From Theodoxus fluviatilis (taxonomy: Eukaryota; Mollusca; Gastropoda; Cycloneritida; Neritidae), in assembly GCA_034096865.1 (NCBI GenBank), contig JAWQFJ010025843.1, positions 17,501 through 30,000 of the forward strand: 12,500 bases of DNA. Reading direction: 5' to 3'. Below the pieces are notes generated by a model. That model worked only from the letters and a program-made list of their open reading frames with translations. It was not told the origin of the DNA and did no database searches. This document shows positions 1-9,911 of this stretch, one piece after another. Position numbers and translations under genes: made by a program. The first letter of the stretch is position 1; each line of letters begins with the position of its first letter.

Positions 1-654
1 CAGATGTCCGTAGAGGCAGCAGAAGAGGGGAAACCACGAGTTCCAGAGGGCTGATCTTCGATTCATTGGCAGCAGTAGATCTGGTTGCTACATTAGTGGG
101 CGACCTGAACAATACAACTAGCGAGAGTTAGCCTACTTCTTGAAATAAACCAGTGCCTCAGGGAAATGGGCTTAGATTGCTGGAAAACGCAAAGCACGTC
201 TCTGCATCCATGAAAACTGAAGAGAACGAATTTCTCAAACCTGGACATAAATGCCGCTCGATGATGACATCCAGCAGTACCGTTCCCACATATTGAGCCC
301 ATATTCCATATTCGTCAAGTACAACATTTTCTCTCTCTTTTTTTTTAAAGGGAAATCTTGTATGGGAGAACTGACACCGGACGACAGCCTTATTACTGAA
401 TGCATGTCCTGAGCCTCCATCAAAAAGGTCCGACTGGCTATTTATTGAAAGAGAGACATGATGACCAATTGACTGAATTATAAAAGTCGCTGAGACAGTT
501 GCAAATTATCGAAACGGATCGATGAAATTCTAAAGGCTCTTCACCCACATTGGAGAAACTTGCGCGGGAAAATTCCATTAATGGTAAGTAAGCATAGTAG
601 CATACTGATGCTAAGGAAATGGCGACTCTGAAATGTTTTTTTAATATAACCAAT
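1..654. other. Non-coding stretch, nothing recognised
   Basis: No convincing coding region, RNA gene or repeat was seen on either strand. The short open frames (up to about 70 codons) show no family motif and no splice-supported structure. A short T-rich tract lies near 330-350. Probably intergenic or intronic sequence left of the LTR-like segment. Confidence 0.5.
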
Positions 655-1025
655 TGTAAAGTGCGTTAGGAATCGCACGACTCTTCACGCAACTTCTGTT
701 CCTCCACCTCCTTTGGAAAGACGGCTGTAAACCAGGAAGGGTCACAGACATATATGTTGTGAAGTCTTTGTTCAGAGTCAAGGAACTCGCCAGAATGTTC
801 CAACCCTTCTTTGTTCTAACCCCTGCCCCGCATATCTCAGAGCAACCAGCATGAATCAATTCCCCGAAATAGTACCTGACTAGCGGAACAGTCAGGGTAC
901 CTTCTAGAATAGTCTAGCCCCCCCTTTGTTCTCGCTGCTCCCTTCTCTGCTATAGACAGTATCTTTGTTCTCATGAGATGGCTTGGTTTTGGCCGAAGCG
1001 TTTGTTCCCGCATCCCAGTCGAGGG

Positions 1026-1032
1026 TATATAA
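1026..1032 (+). promoter_or_regulatory. TATA box candidate
   Basis: TATATAA in a locally GC-rich context. Any start site at the usual 25-35 bases downstream would fall at the left edge of the (CT)n tract that begins at 1051. It fits the promoter of the proposed LTR, but a lone TATA motif is weak evidence. Confidence 0.35.
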
Positions 1033-1048
1033 CGTGAACACTGCCGAG

Positions 1049-1188
<140 letters not shown>

Positions 1189-1706
1189 CCCTCTCTCCAC
1201 ACACCTCTCTCTGATAACTCCCCCCACCCCTCTCCCCTGACCTCTGGCCCCTGCGGCCGGAGGGTCGGAGCGTTAGAGGGAGGAAGATCTGACGAGCTGG
1301 ACGGACTTCTGCCCTCTAGCTCCCCAGGGACCCCCAGTGGACAAAGTCATAGAGTGATTAGCGTCTGGGGCCAGGAATTCTCATCTCCAGTAGCGAATAA
1401 AGGGGTTATACCGAAACATCATTGAAACTGTTGTCTTGCTTGGGAAAGCCTAAGCGTCCCACAAGGGACGGGATCCACCAGGATTGCGGATGGAACACCA
1501 CCACTCTCCTCCCCTCCTCCCCCCGTTTTTTCCGTAACACATACACTGACCTAGTTACGTCTCGCTCAGTAGAGACGGGCCAGCGTTGGGAGATAAAGGT
1601 AGAGGAAGCCATCATGAGGAGAAAATAAGTTCCTCTGCCTCCCCAAGAGGCCAGACAGTGAACATTCCTCTTGAGGATGACTGGCCCATCGTGACCCCTG
1701 GTACCC

Positions 1707-1712
1707 AATAAA
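1707..1712 (+). terminator. Polyadenylation signal AATAAA
   Basis: AATAAA lies 29 bases before the proposed LTR end at 1741, a normal spacing for a retrotransposon poly(A) signal. A second AATAAA sits at 1396-1401. Function is inferred from motif and position only. Confidence 0.35.
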
Positions 1713-1741
1713 AGCTTCCTCCAAGTCTACCTTTTATTACA

Positions 1742-1760
1742 TCAGGCGTCATAACGCCCA
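1742..1760 (+). other. Primer-binding-site-like sequence
   Basis: Directly after the proposed LTR end comes TCAGGCGTCATAACGCCCA. Many Gypsy-type elements have a binding site starting TGG, complementary to a tRNA CCA end. Here the matching position reads AGG, so one base would have changed. The block is also almost self-complementary (GGCGT and ACGCC). This assignment depends on the LTR interpretation. Confidence 0.22.
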
Positions 1761-2194
1761 ACGACAATTGATCCCGCCAAACTGGAGCGGCCATTGAGGA
1801 GCTGAGCGATGGAGGCGCAACCCGTAAAAGACTGGGCAGTGACAATAGATTTCTTCCACAGTCTCGACGTCTCCTCCTTCTGCACACAATGATTCGTCTC
1901 TTCCATATCTAAAACATCACACACAAAATTGAATGAGAGAAAAATTAAAATTTCCCGTTTTATTTTTTTAATGCATGTTAGAATTACAGTGTCATTTTAG
2001 GCTAGGGCAAAGATTAAACGGGCTTTAAAAAAAAATTGAGTCTTGGCAAACTTTTCTCAACACGCTCATACCCTTTTATATGCTAGAATCTATAATGTCA
2101 GGAGACTTGAATATAGTTTTACCACGCACTTGTAAGCAATGAACGCAGCACAGTGCCGAGAAGCGAGAAAATGAACAGAAGATCAATGATGATT

Positions 2195-2198
<4 letters not shown>
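1761..2198. other. Non-coding stretch, possible element interior then AT-rich DNA
   Basis: The first part, to about 1900, has balanced composition and could be a short remnant of retrotransposon leader or gag. After about 1925 the sequence becomes AT-rich with T and A runs and no open frame of note. No domain is recognisable. Confidence 0.35.

Positions 2199-2232
<34 letters not shown>
2199..2232. repeat. Poly-G run, (G)34
   Basis: Thirty-four consecutive G residues flanked by ordinary sequence. Long G homopolymers are rare in animal genomes. They form G-quadruplexes and are prone to replication slippage. The length may also be affected by sequencing or assembly error, so the exact count should be treated with caution. 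Confidence 0.95.
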
Positions 2233-2843
2233 CTTGCCCACTTCTCCACCTGACAATGTCAATGAAACACAGAACTAAACATTATGCAACAAAATGCAAA
2301 ATTTAACTCAACGATAAAATTTATCCCTGGAAAGGTAGTACATTTTCATTCTCGATTAAACAGACCAAGCACTGCACAACAAAATGTCCTTAAATTTGAA
2401 GGAATAGTCGTGTCTTTGTGTATGAGCTGAAAGATGCGACGACAGAAAGAAACTTGACAGAATGCTTGCAGGAATTTCTGTCTGCTAGGTAGTGCACCTG
2501 TCTCAAAACAATGAATGCAATCTTCTCAGATTGCGGACAGTCCTAAACGATGGCACATGTTGTACTTCACCTTCACGTAAGATCTTTCTGTTAGTCTTGT
2601 TTTAAAATATTGTTGAATACTTACCGTATGTTACTGCATATGATACAGGACCACTAGTTTTTCCCGAGGTGGTCTGTGGTTTGTCCGAGCTTCGACTGGT
2701 AAGATCGCCCTTATGAATGGTCAACGGTAGAGCTAAGAATTTAGTTGGTCCGATCTCTGTACGTAGATATTCCGTTGTCATCTTGTGTTTTCCGAAAGTA
2801 ACTGAAGGCACCAAAATCTTCTTGCACTTTCGTTTCTATTGGT
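2233..2843. other. Non-coding stretch, nothing recognised
   Basis: No gene, RNA or named repeat was identified. A minus-strand open frame of about 70 codons at 2602-2814 has no recognisable family signature and no splice or start support. Composition is mixed and moderately AT-rich. Confidence 0.45.
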
Positions 2844-2889
2844 TGTGTGTGTGTGCGTGGGCACGCGCGCGCGTGCGTGCGTGTGCGTG
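2844..2889. repeat. Alternating (GT)/(GC) purine-pyrimidine tract
   Basis: Almost perfect purine-pyrimidine alternation in two blocks (2844-2859 and 2861-2889) containing GTGTGT, GCGCGC and GTGC runs. Such sequence favours left-handed Z-DNA. It abuts the (AG)n tract that follows. Confidence 0.9.
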
Positions 2890-2899
2890 AGAGAGAGGG

Positions 2900-2976
<77 letters not shown>
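2890..2976. repeat. (AG)36 microsatellite with impure G-rich left edge
   Basis: A perfect (AG)36 lies at 2905-2976, preceded by an impure purine segment containing GGGGAGGG. It is read as (CT)n on the minus strand. It accounts for the Arg-Glu and Ser-Leu repeat frames in this area, which are not proteins. Confidence 0.97.
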
Positions 2977-2979
<3 letters not shown>

Positions 2980-4310
2980 GTGACATTTTTAATATTGCAA
3001 TATTCTCTGAAATTCTGCATCGCGTTGCCACCGACTTGTGCAGAAGGGTAGGAGAATGGTAAGGCTGTTCAAGGCATACCTTTGTTGCCGACAATTCTCA
3101 AATGTCAAGGCTGCAGCTGAGGGTTTTAAAAAAACCCAACCAAAACCCCACTCCCAAAAAACACACATACACACAAGAAAATCGGGGGAAATGCAGATTC
3201 GGCATTTTCTAATAAACTAAGTCTGCCTCTGGCGTCACATTTTGCACAAAGGTTAGTTGGCAACGTCCTCTTTGGAAATAACCTTATCATGTTTCTTCCT
3301 TAAAGGCGAACGTCACAGATGTGTCAGTACCCAGACAGCTGTAACGTGGGTTTTTTCTCAGACGCGACCTTTCTAGAGGTGGCAATTTCATTGGTTTTCT
3401 TCAAAGGTCAAGGCTACAGGACCCTTGTCTGCACAATGATCAAAACCACCCTTTTCTTAGACACTGGGGCTACAATTGTTATTCACTTTGACGCAAAGTA
3501 TGTACGGAAACACTAGTTCATGTAGGCATACACGTTTTACTGAACTATTGGGAAGGTCAAGGTTGCCAGTGTGTCTCGAACTTAAAATGGAGTTATGTCG
3601 GGTACTAAGACTGCTGTTTTCAACCACCAGGCCACGAGGGTTGTATGTAGTAGAAGACTTCTGTCGATCTCTTCATCTAGAATTAGGAGGCTATCATTAG
3701 GTATACTGACCTAAGTGTTCTCTGTGGATGACGGAAAACAAAGCTTTGCCAGAACACCTTCACTGGCTTCAGTGAGACACGTCTGCATTTTTCTCGTGCT
3801 GAAGCAGACTTCAGACTTTGCAAGTAAGCTCCAGAAGTTTATTATTTTCCTCAGTAACTACTGTACATGTAATCAAGTTTCACGTCACACAAGATGTCCA
3901 TTATAATACTACTCCAGGCTATTTCTCACAGTCTCGCTCACTAAATGCAGGTTGAACACTCCAAGTTATCTCAATTGCAACATACAGCCGGAACAGCTCA
4001 ATGCCCCTCTCATCAGCTGGAACTCCGGCTGCTCGGCTTTCAATGACGTCATTTCAATGTCAGCACTTCAAAGATTCAACCATGCTGTGTTGGGTAACGA
4101 CACTCCTGCTTGCCTTGCACTCTGATGCTCAGTAGGAGCAAGTTTTGAACATCTCATGTCTCTCGTTTTCGTATATTACACAACTTCCCGGTGACGGTCT
4201 CCTGAATAAGAATTCAGCTCAAACATAATGTGAATCTTGCAGGCTTTTACCTCTTGTTTCATTTGTGTCACGTTCATTTGCACTTTCATTTAATTAGAGG
4301 GGTAAACATA
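2977..4310. other. Non-coding stretch with short sequence motifs
   Basis: No gene was recognised. Short features seen are a perfect GGGTTTT/AAAACCC hairpin at 3121-3137, an A/C-rich segment at 3138-3180, two copies of AAGGTCAAGG (3404-3413 and 3553-3562), and a perfect CRE-type TGACGTCA at 4044-4051. Open frames of 60-75 codons at 3319-3906 lack family motifs and overlap one another, as expected by chance. CpG dinucleotides are present at ordinary levels here, unlike the region right of 8,000. Confidence 0.45.
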
Positions 4311-4356
4311 CGCACACACATATGAATGCATACACGCATGCACACACGCACGCGTA

Positions 4357-4401
<45 letters not shown>
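4311..4401. repeat. CA-rich microsatellite with perfect (CA)20 core
   Basis: An impure left part alternates CA, CG and TG units (4311-4360) and leads into a perfect (CA)20 at 4361-4400. The whole tract alternates purine and pyrimidine with few breaks. A typical animal dinucleotide microsatellite. Confidence 0.95.
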
Positions 4402-4402
<1 letters not shown>

Positions 4403-5101
4403 TCTCCTCATAATAATTATGTACTTCCATCCGCTGACACAACTAATCTCATATGATATATTTCAGCTGATACAATCGGATTAAAGCTTGCTTGTCCGTG
4501 ATAGGAACTCATACATTTAGAAGTTCATAGAAGGTGTTTACCATGAGAAATGACAAGATGCGTACACAAACTTCAAAGGACTTGCCAAGAAAATATAATG
4601 CTTCCTAACATTTTCAAAACACACTGCAAGATGCCCCTTTCTTCATTTCTCTCCCAAATTAAGTTAAGCCTTTCCTCTTGTAACTCTTATCACTGCTTCT
4701 TGGGGGTTCCTGAAGTTAGACGTGGGCTTTGGTGACGAGTACAATCATGTACGTGGGACGATCTCGATCATCCAGGATGGTTTGAATGTTCGGTTGGGTC
4801 TCCATGATCTGGACCCTGTTGTGATGCCCTCGGTGGACTCTTTCACTGCTTAGGGCCGCCCCTGACTGAGGTCCTGCAGGAGGCCCCAGAGTCCCAGCAG
4901 CCAGGGTTTCAGTTGATGAGTGAGGTCATCGGGTGGCTCAGGCCGTATAATTATTACACCGTGTGTATCTAGCCAGCCCCATCGTCGTTGAAACCATGTG
5001 TTTACTAGCATGTTTTCTTCGAGTGGAATTGACCATGGTCTCTCCGTTGGAAGTAAGGGATGCCTGTGTCGACGAAAGGAAGGAGGCATCACAGAAGCCA
5101 C
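4402..5101. other. Non-coding stretch, AT-rich then GC-rich block
   Basis: The left half is AT-rich and unremarkable. From about 4,740 to 5,160 the sequence becomes clearly richer in G and C than its neighbours and has frames of 60-85 codons on both strands without any recognisable motif. A composition change of this kind may mark an old inserted element, but I could not assign a family. Confidence 0.35.
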
Positions 5102-5155
5102 AGCATACGGGTCCCTGGACAGTCCCAGGAGGGACCCTCAGGGGACCCATATGCT
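5102..5155. repeat. Imperfect inverted repeat (hairpin) with nested stems
   Basis: The left arm AGCATACGGGTCCC (5102-5115) pairs with the right arm GGGACCCATATGCT (5142-5155), with 13 of 14 positions matching and one mismatch that could be a G-T wobble. Inside it, GGGTCCCT (5109-5116) can instead pair with AGGGACCC (5130-5137), and CCTGG (5114-5118) with CCAGG (5125-5129). The sequence could therefore fold in several competing ways. No link to a gene is visible. Confidence 0.7.
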
Positions 5156-5790
5156 CTGCTGTCTGAAATATCGGTGTTCTACACGAGACAGTGAGACGGA
5201 ATACATATGCTTGCTGGTGTTACTTGAATTGTTTGCGACAGTGTTCTTCTGACGTGTGTTGAACGGAGTGACAGAGTGCAGGAAATTTTCATTTTCAAAA
5301 ACATGTCAGCGTGATATATACAGAGGACATTGATTGATTGCAACTCTAAGGGTGACAAAGTCGCATTAGTTTAACATTTGCATCACCTTTTGACGTGCTG
5401 TTGGAAATGTGCATAGTGGCTTTATACAAAGCATCCCCTTGCATTCGCCCATATCAGCTAGGATGCTTATTTGTAATGCAGAATACAAGGATGGCTTATT
5501 CTATAAATCATGACATTTTGCTATCATCTGACAACTTTGACAGGTTCCGTTGCATTTTAAAGGACCTTTTATCATCTGCACAAACTTTGCGTTTCAGGCT
5601 AAATGATTATGAAAGTTAAGACTAAAATGTTGACGCTTGTACATCTCGTACATCCATTTTCTTTAAATCAATGTATGCAGTTAACGATTATTCAGTGTTG
5701 TTGTGACGGGCTACTGTGTACAACATATGACTGGAGTCGCTCGATTGTACCATATTAGCTGTAATGACACTGAGTTATCCACAACTGAAT
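5156..5790. other. Non-coding stretch, nothing recognised
   Basis: Mixed to AT-rich sequence without RNA genes or convincing coding frames. A plus-strand frame of 74 codons at 5395-5619 shows no family motif. Confidence 0.45.
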
Positions 5791-5990
5791 ATGCGTACCT
5801 TCGCCAACGTTGGATGGATGATTAGCGTTTTACGGCCTATCAGCACGAAAATCACTAGAACAGTTGAGAGTAAACGCAAGTCAAGTCACGATGTCCCTAG
5901 TTATTCGCCTCGTACGAATCCCGTAGGGAGACGCGGTGGGTTTATTCTTGTAATCCCCTACCCATTGGCATAGGGGGCTTCGCCGATATT
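5791..5990. repeat. Possible repeat remnant, family unknown
   Basis: The segment around TTAGCGTTTTACGGCCTATC (5823-5842) and on to about 5990 resembles, from memory only, dispersed repeats seen in molluscan genomes. It is richer in CpG than the flanking DNA. No terminal repeats, tail or target duplication could be defined, so limits are approximate. Confidence 0.22.
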
Positions 5991-6315
5991 ATGTTTCTCC
6001 TCAGTTCGTTCCTTAGTTAGTTGTTCGACAAAATAACTCTCAAAGTTCACAACGGATTCTAATGAAATTTGGTGCAACATCAAGATTTCACCCAAGGAAC
6101 AATCCACTAAGTTCTGAAGGTTCTCTGTCATCTCATTTTGGAATGGCAACCATAAAAAGAAATGTTATCACTCATCACAAACTTGATGACATCAAACTAT
6201 TGATGACACCGGCGTGTGCTTCCGCAGTCAGAAACCTCCAGCAGATGCTAAACTATGCAGGCCATGGAAGATAAATTGTGGCGTCCCTGGTGGAGGTTTG
6301 CGCTCTCTGCTTCAA
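5991..6315. repeat. Degraded copy of a dispersed metazoan repeat (tentative)
   Basis: Several phrases in the right order recall a dispersed repeat known to me from invertebrate genomic sequence. They are AAAATAACTCTCAAAGTT (6030-6047), ACGGATTCTAATGAAATTTG (6052-6071), CCAAGGAACAATCCACTAAG (6093-6112) and GGTGGAGGTTTGCGCTCTCT (6289-6308). The middle (about 6140-6280) does not match that recollection. The recollection is unverified and no family name can be given. The minus-strand 63-codon frame here is not thought to be a gene. Confidence 0.35.
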
Positions 6316-7026
6316 AATGTTTTCAGGAAACAGAGACATAATGTCATTGCATCACACCTCAAACACTGTCAGCAAAAGTAAAGAGCAAAAGACTAGTACC
6401 GTGCTGCATTTGTCAAAAAAAGTCCCTGGGTACCCGGCAGGTACTTGTTATCAGAGAACGTCACTCACTCGATCAGCATCGTCCAGATTGGATTTATATT
6501 TGAGGGGCTGCAGACACAACAAACCTTACTGTGGACTGGCACAAAATACACTTTCGGTGCATCACATCACTCGTTGTATTGCCGTAAAAACAGCTGGTGT
6601 AAAACTCAAAATCTTGAAAATGATTGACGAATTTTATTTTTCTGAGTGAATTCATGAGACGAAGAGTTTCAAACCATTCGTTTTCCAGTGGTACACATGC
6701 ATTGAAATAAAATCATCACCGACAGAGTACATGAATTTACTGTGAAAATTTCAACAATTTACAATAGTATGTTTGTGCAGCGATAAAAGGCAGATCTAAT
6801 TCTAAGATGACAACTTTCAGGTATAAATTCTGCCTGTGAATACATGATTGTCCAAAATATGAGGATATCTTCTACACTTAAGTGTCTGCTCAATTTTTTA
6901 TGTATACTTATAATGAGTCCAAAAGTGTGCTTACAAAATTACACCAGAAACAATACAAATGATTGCTAATGAGTAATTAAAAGATTATTTTAAATGTAAC
7001 AGATGAGGCAATACTCTTCTGCATAT
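6316..7026. other. Non-coding stretch, AT-rich to the right
   Basis: A plus-strand frame at 6278-6649 runs 123 codons but starts at GTG, has no recognisable domain and partly lies in repeat-like sequence, so it is not called a gene. From 6,650 to 7,026 the DNA is strongly AT-rich with AATAAA-like motifs, for example near 6,708. Nothing else was seen. Confidence 0.4.
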
Positions 7027-7042
7027 TAATAATAATAATAAT
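7027..7042. repeat. (TAA)n tail of the LINE
   Basis: Five TAA units plus one base on the plus strand, read as ATT repeats on the element's own strand. Short trinucleotide tails instead of poly(A) are usual for L2/CR1-like elements. Confidence 0.85.
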
Positions 7043-7054
7043 GGGTATTTATAT

Positions 7055-7085
7055 AGCGCTTATTCTCAAGTGAGCTCTAAGCGCT
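7055..7085 (-). other. LINE 3'-terminal stem-loop
   Basis: AGCGCTTA (7055-7062) and TAAGCGCT (7078-7085) form a perfect 8-bp stem, and CTCA (7065-7068) with TGAG (7071-7074) can extend it inward across small mismatches. It sits about a dozen bases from the trinucleotide tail. In L2/CR1-type LINEs such 3' stems are the presumed recognition site for the element's reverse transcriptase, and some SINEs copy them. Confidence 0.7.
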
Positions 7086-7099
7086 TTACAATCTCGTTC

Positions 7100-7425
7100 A
7101 CACATCACAAGCAGACAATCAGATACAAGCAAATCACGTAGGCAATCAACACTAGCAGCAAAATCACGTACAATCAGAGCAAGCATACAAACACATAACA
7201 TTAACAAGCGAGCAGGCAGAATAATCAAACACTGTTGAAGCAAGCAACAACAAAAGAAAAAATAAACAAACAAGCAGGCTAAATAATCCAACACAATCAA
7301 GCAGGCATACCAACACAATAAATAAACAAGCAAGCAGACAACCAATCGACAATCTAAACAAGAATGAAATAAGCAAATAAAGAGAACAAACAAGCAAGCA
7401 AACACAAACGAGATAAGTGAATCAA
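7100..7425. repeat. Degenerate CAAGCA/AACAAA-rich minisatellite in the LINE 3' UTR
   Basis: The stretch is built of loosely repeated CAAGCA, ACAAAC and AATAAAC phrases. A longer unit of about 60 bases is visible twice: ACAAGCGAGCAGGCAGAATA at about 7205, and ACAAGCAGGCTAAATAATCC at about 7269, each followed by an AACAC phrase. On the minus strand this gives the Cys/Leu/Val-rich frames of 77-118 codons, which are low-complexity artefacts. Confidence 0.6.
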
Positions 7426-7519
7426 AACAAAAAATTTACAAAATACAATTACGAGAATATGTACGGGGAGCTGTGAAGTTGAGCGGGTGGGGTCAGTGGG
7501 AGGGAGGGGGAGGGGGGGG

Positions 7520-7954
7520 CTATTTGGCAGATGTGTATGCAAGAGAGAACAGGTGTGTCTTTAGATCAGCGCGGAAAGAGTCAGACTCGGAAGAGGGATA
7601 CAGACGAAGATTAGCAGGGAGAGAGTTCCAGACCAGAGGAGCGGAGGCAAAGAAAGAGCGGTCACCAAAAGATGATTTCATTTTACGAGGGACGAGGGTG
7701 GTGGTGTTTGCTGAAGAGCGAAGTGTTCTGCGTGGCGTGTAAGTGTCTATGAGGGCTGTGAGGTATGCGGGTCCTGTCTGTGTGAATGCGTTGAAAGATA
7801 AGCATGCAATTTTGTAAGTGATACGGTCCTCAACACGGAGCCAGTGTAGTTTCTGAAGGTGGGGGGTGATATGCTCAGATTTGCGGACTTTACAGATCAG
7901 GCGAGCGGCGTTGTTCTGCAGTTTTTGTAACCTGGGAAAATCTGACAAGATCAT
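7520..7954 (-). pseudogene. LINE reverse-transcriptase polyprotein, C-terminal fragment
   Basis: The frame of 144 residues ends at a TAG (7520-7522) and is the C-terminal segment of a non-LTR retrotransposon polyprotein, downstream of the catalytic reverse-transcriptase core. Signature phrases are LQKLQNNAARLI (residues 9-20), HITPHLQKLHWLRV (28-41), YKIACLSFNAF (47-57), GPAYLTALI (61-69), APLVWNSLP (105-113) and SFRADLKTHLF (126-136). These match the thumb and C-terminal region of L2/CR1/Jockey-like elements. The polymerase aspartates and the N-terminal endonuclease are absent. The ATG at 7952-7954 is not a real start: an in-frame TAG lies only a few codons upstream and the homology simply breaks off there. 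No stop or frameshift interrupts the retained part, so the copy looks fairly young. It cannot make an active enzyme. Confidence 0.9.
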
Positions 7955-9911
7955 GAAACCCCACTAAATTCTTCATTACAACGGTATGGAAATGGACACG
8001 AAAAAGTAATAAATTTCACTCAGGATTTCAGTTTCATCAATGTGATTTACTTACATATGTAACAAACCTGTCACCATGTCTGATAGAATGTTGCATGAAA
8101 ATAAAAACAGCATAACAAAACAACCAGTCATTGTCAAGTGATAATAATGTGGCAAACCCATCCCCACAAAATAACATGCACCAGTCTTACATCCACAGCA
8201 CAAGACTTTAACAGCCACAATTCCTCTGTCAAATGAGGACGTACAACTAATTCAGAACTGAGGATCAGTCAGTTTCATTTAGCCAGGACATTGCAGCATA
8301 TAGCCTTTTGCAACTCCTTGTAATTCATTAATCAATGTTAAGGCTTCTTGGACAGGGAAATAGATGGACCAAACAAAGGCTCCACTTCATCTTCTGTGCC
8401 TAAAATTAGTAAAAGAAAACTGCCATGATAAGCACAACTACCTCAATTTCATGCCTTTAGAGTGACAGCAACCACAGTTTCTTTCACTGTCCTATACTTA
8501 ACATGTTCATGAGCAGTCCAAGTGATGCAGAGTTCTAAGGGACTCCAAGGGATGTAGTCAACAGTCACTTAGAACATGCAAAAACAATACACGTACTTTG
8601 TTTCTGGACCGACCTTCATGGCTTGATTGCATTGAGCAAAGAATCAAAATGAGAGGCCCTGTGCCAATACTGACACATACAAATTTGAATCGCTGATTCC
8701 ATGGGAAGGGGTGTGAGACAAAGTTAACTTGATGAATGCAAGCTTAATGCAGATCTGCTTTATGGATTCCACAGCCAACATCACATGGTGCAGAAATGAT
8801 CAGCAAGACAAATGTCACTGCCTATGCAGGTTTGAGGCAACCATGGTCAATCTACTATTGCAGGCCCAAAAAGCTGTTTTGCCTGAGGAGGATGTATGTG
8901 GCAGCTGCTGTTTGTCAATTGTCTGGTGCAAGTTTTCTACAACTGCCACTGCAGTTATGCAGCTCTCCACTCACAAAAGGCCCTGTCACAGCAGATATCA
9001 CAGAATTAAGCACAAAAACAAAACATAGGTGTCATTACTGGACCGGCCTGCAGCATCACCACGCAGAAAGAGACAACATTGTAGCATTTAGTTATTCACA
9101 CTAGGGACAAAATCTATATGGAGACTGATCTGACGGGATAGTAGACTCATATTGTAAAGATGAGACTGCACAGTGACAGCTGTAATCAAATAACTAACAG
9201 TTCCTAAGACTTATTTCAAGATGTTTTTTCGTATCAATACATGATTTACAAGTTATGATAACTGAACATTTCTAGCTGTCAACAGCGAACTATGTCAACT
9301 GAATATGTTTAGCAGTCTGCTATGAAATAATTATAAGCATCCAAACACATCAACCACCCTCTTTTCCACCCCTTTTGAAGAATGTTTGGCATTCAAGGCC
9401 TCTCTCATGATCATCTTCACACATTTCATAAGCTTTTTTTTAAAGCAGCAAATTCAGATTTTGAAGATTGGCTCTCATTTCTTCTATTTAAAAAAATATT
9501 TTTTTTTCTTCAAAAAGTGTTCATAATACATACTCAGTGAATGGTGAGAATGCAGAAGGCATGCAAACAAACAAGTTGGAGTTGGCATAATGTATTGTGA
9601 CATTCTTTCCTGTCTGCTACCATCACCAGTAAGGGTTAATGGCAAGGTTTCATCTGCCTCAGCTACTTGCACCTTACACATGTGAAGGCAGAGGAAAGAG
9701 CAAAGTAAACTGTCAGAATGTGCATCAAGGGCTAAATTTTGAGGGGGAAATCTACTTCCTCTTCATAACAGTGACATGCAGAATACATACAAAGACCAGA
9801 AAGCATTCTGCTTGTAATGTTAAGTGAGCAACAACGTGAAGGCATCACATTCAGTCATCAACATATCTCTGGCAAGGAAAGTCAACAAACCATTTTACAT
9901 AATATGAGAAC

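Larger units (their letters stand above)
7027..7954 (-). mobile_element. 5'-truncated non-LTR retrotransposon (L2/CR1-like LINE), 3' end
   Basis: Read on the minus strand, this holds the final part of a LINE. It has the C-terminal piece of the ORF2-type polyprotein (7520-7954), about 490 bases of 3' UTR, a terminal hairpin with AGCGCTTA/TAAGCGCT arms, and a short ATT-repeat tail (7027-7042 on the plus strand). The GTAAAGCGCTT and AAGCGCTATATAAAT phrases followed by ATT repeats are typical of the 3' ends of L2/CR1-type elements. There the reverse transcriptase is thought to recognise the RNA tail and prime on the target. The endonuclease and catalytic reverse-transcriptase domains are missing because the copy stops at about 7,950, the usual result of incomplete reverse transcription. 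No clear target-site duplication was seen. The clade call is from motif memory and not from a search. Confidence 0.88.

Noticed and set aside
2741..3094. Ser-Leu and Arg-Glu repeat frames of 70-117 codons
   Set aside because: They are produced by the (AG)36 and GT-rich tracts.
4850..5252. Several overlapping 67-84 codon frames on both strands
   Set aside because: They lie in a GC-rich block where stops are fewer, and none resembles a known protein.
6278..6649. Plus-strand 123-codon frame
   Set aside because: It starts at GTG, overlaps repeat-like sequence, and has no recognisable domain.
7049..7405. Minus-strand Cys/Leu-rich frame resembling a membrane protein
   Set aside because: It lies in the low-complexity LINE 3' UTR; the CAAGCA-type repeats create the hydrophobic pattern on the minus strand.
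7473..7742. Plus-strand 89-codon frame
   Set aside because: It is antisense to the clear LINE protein frame, which carries the family motifs.
8729..9104. Two overlapping plus-strand frames of about 100 codons
   Set aside because: They are in different frames of the same DNA with no motifs or splice support, as expected by chance in stop-poor sequence.
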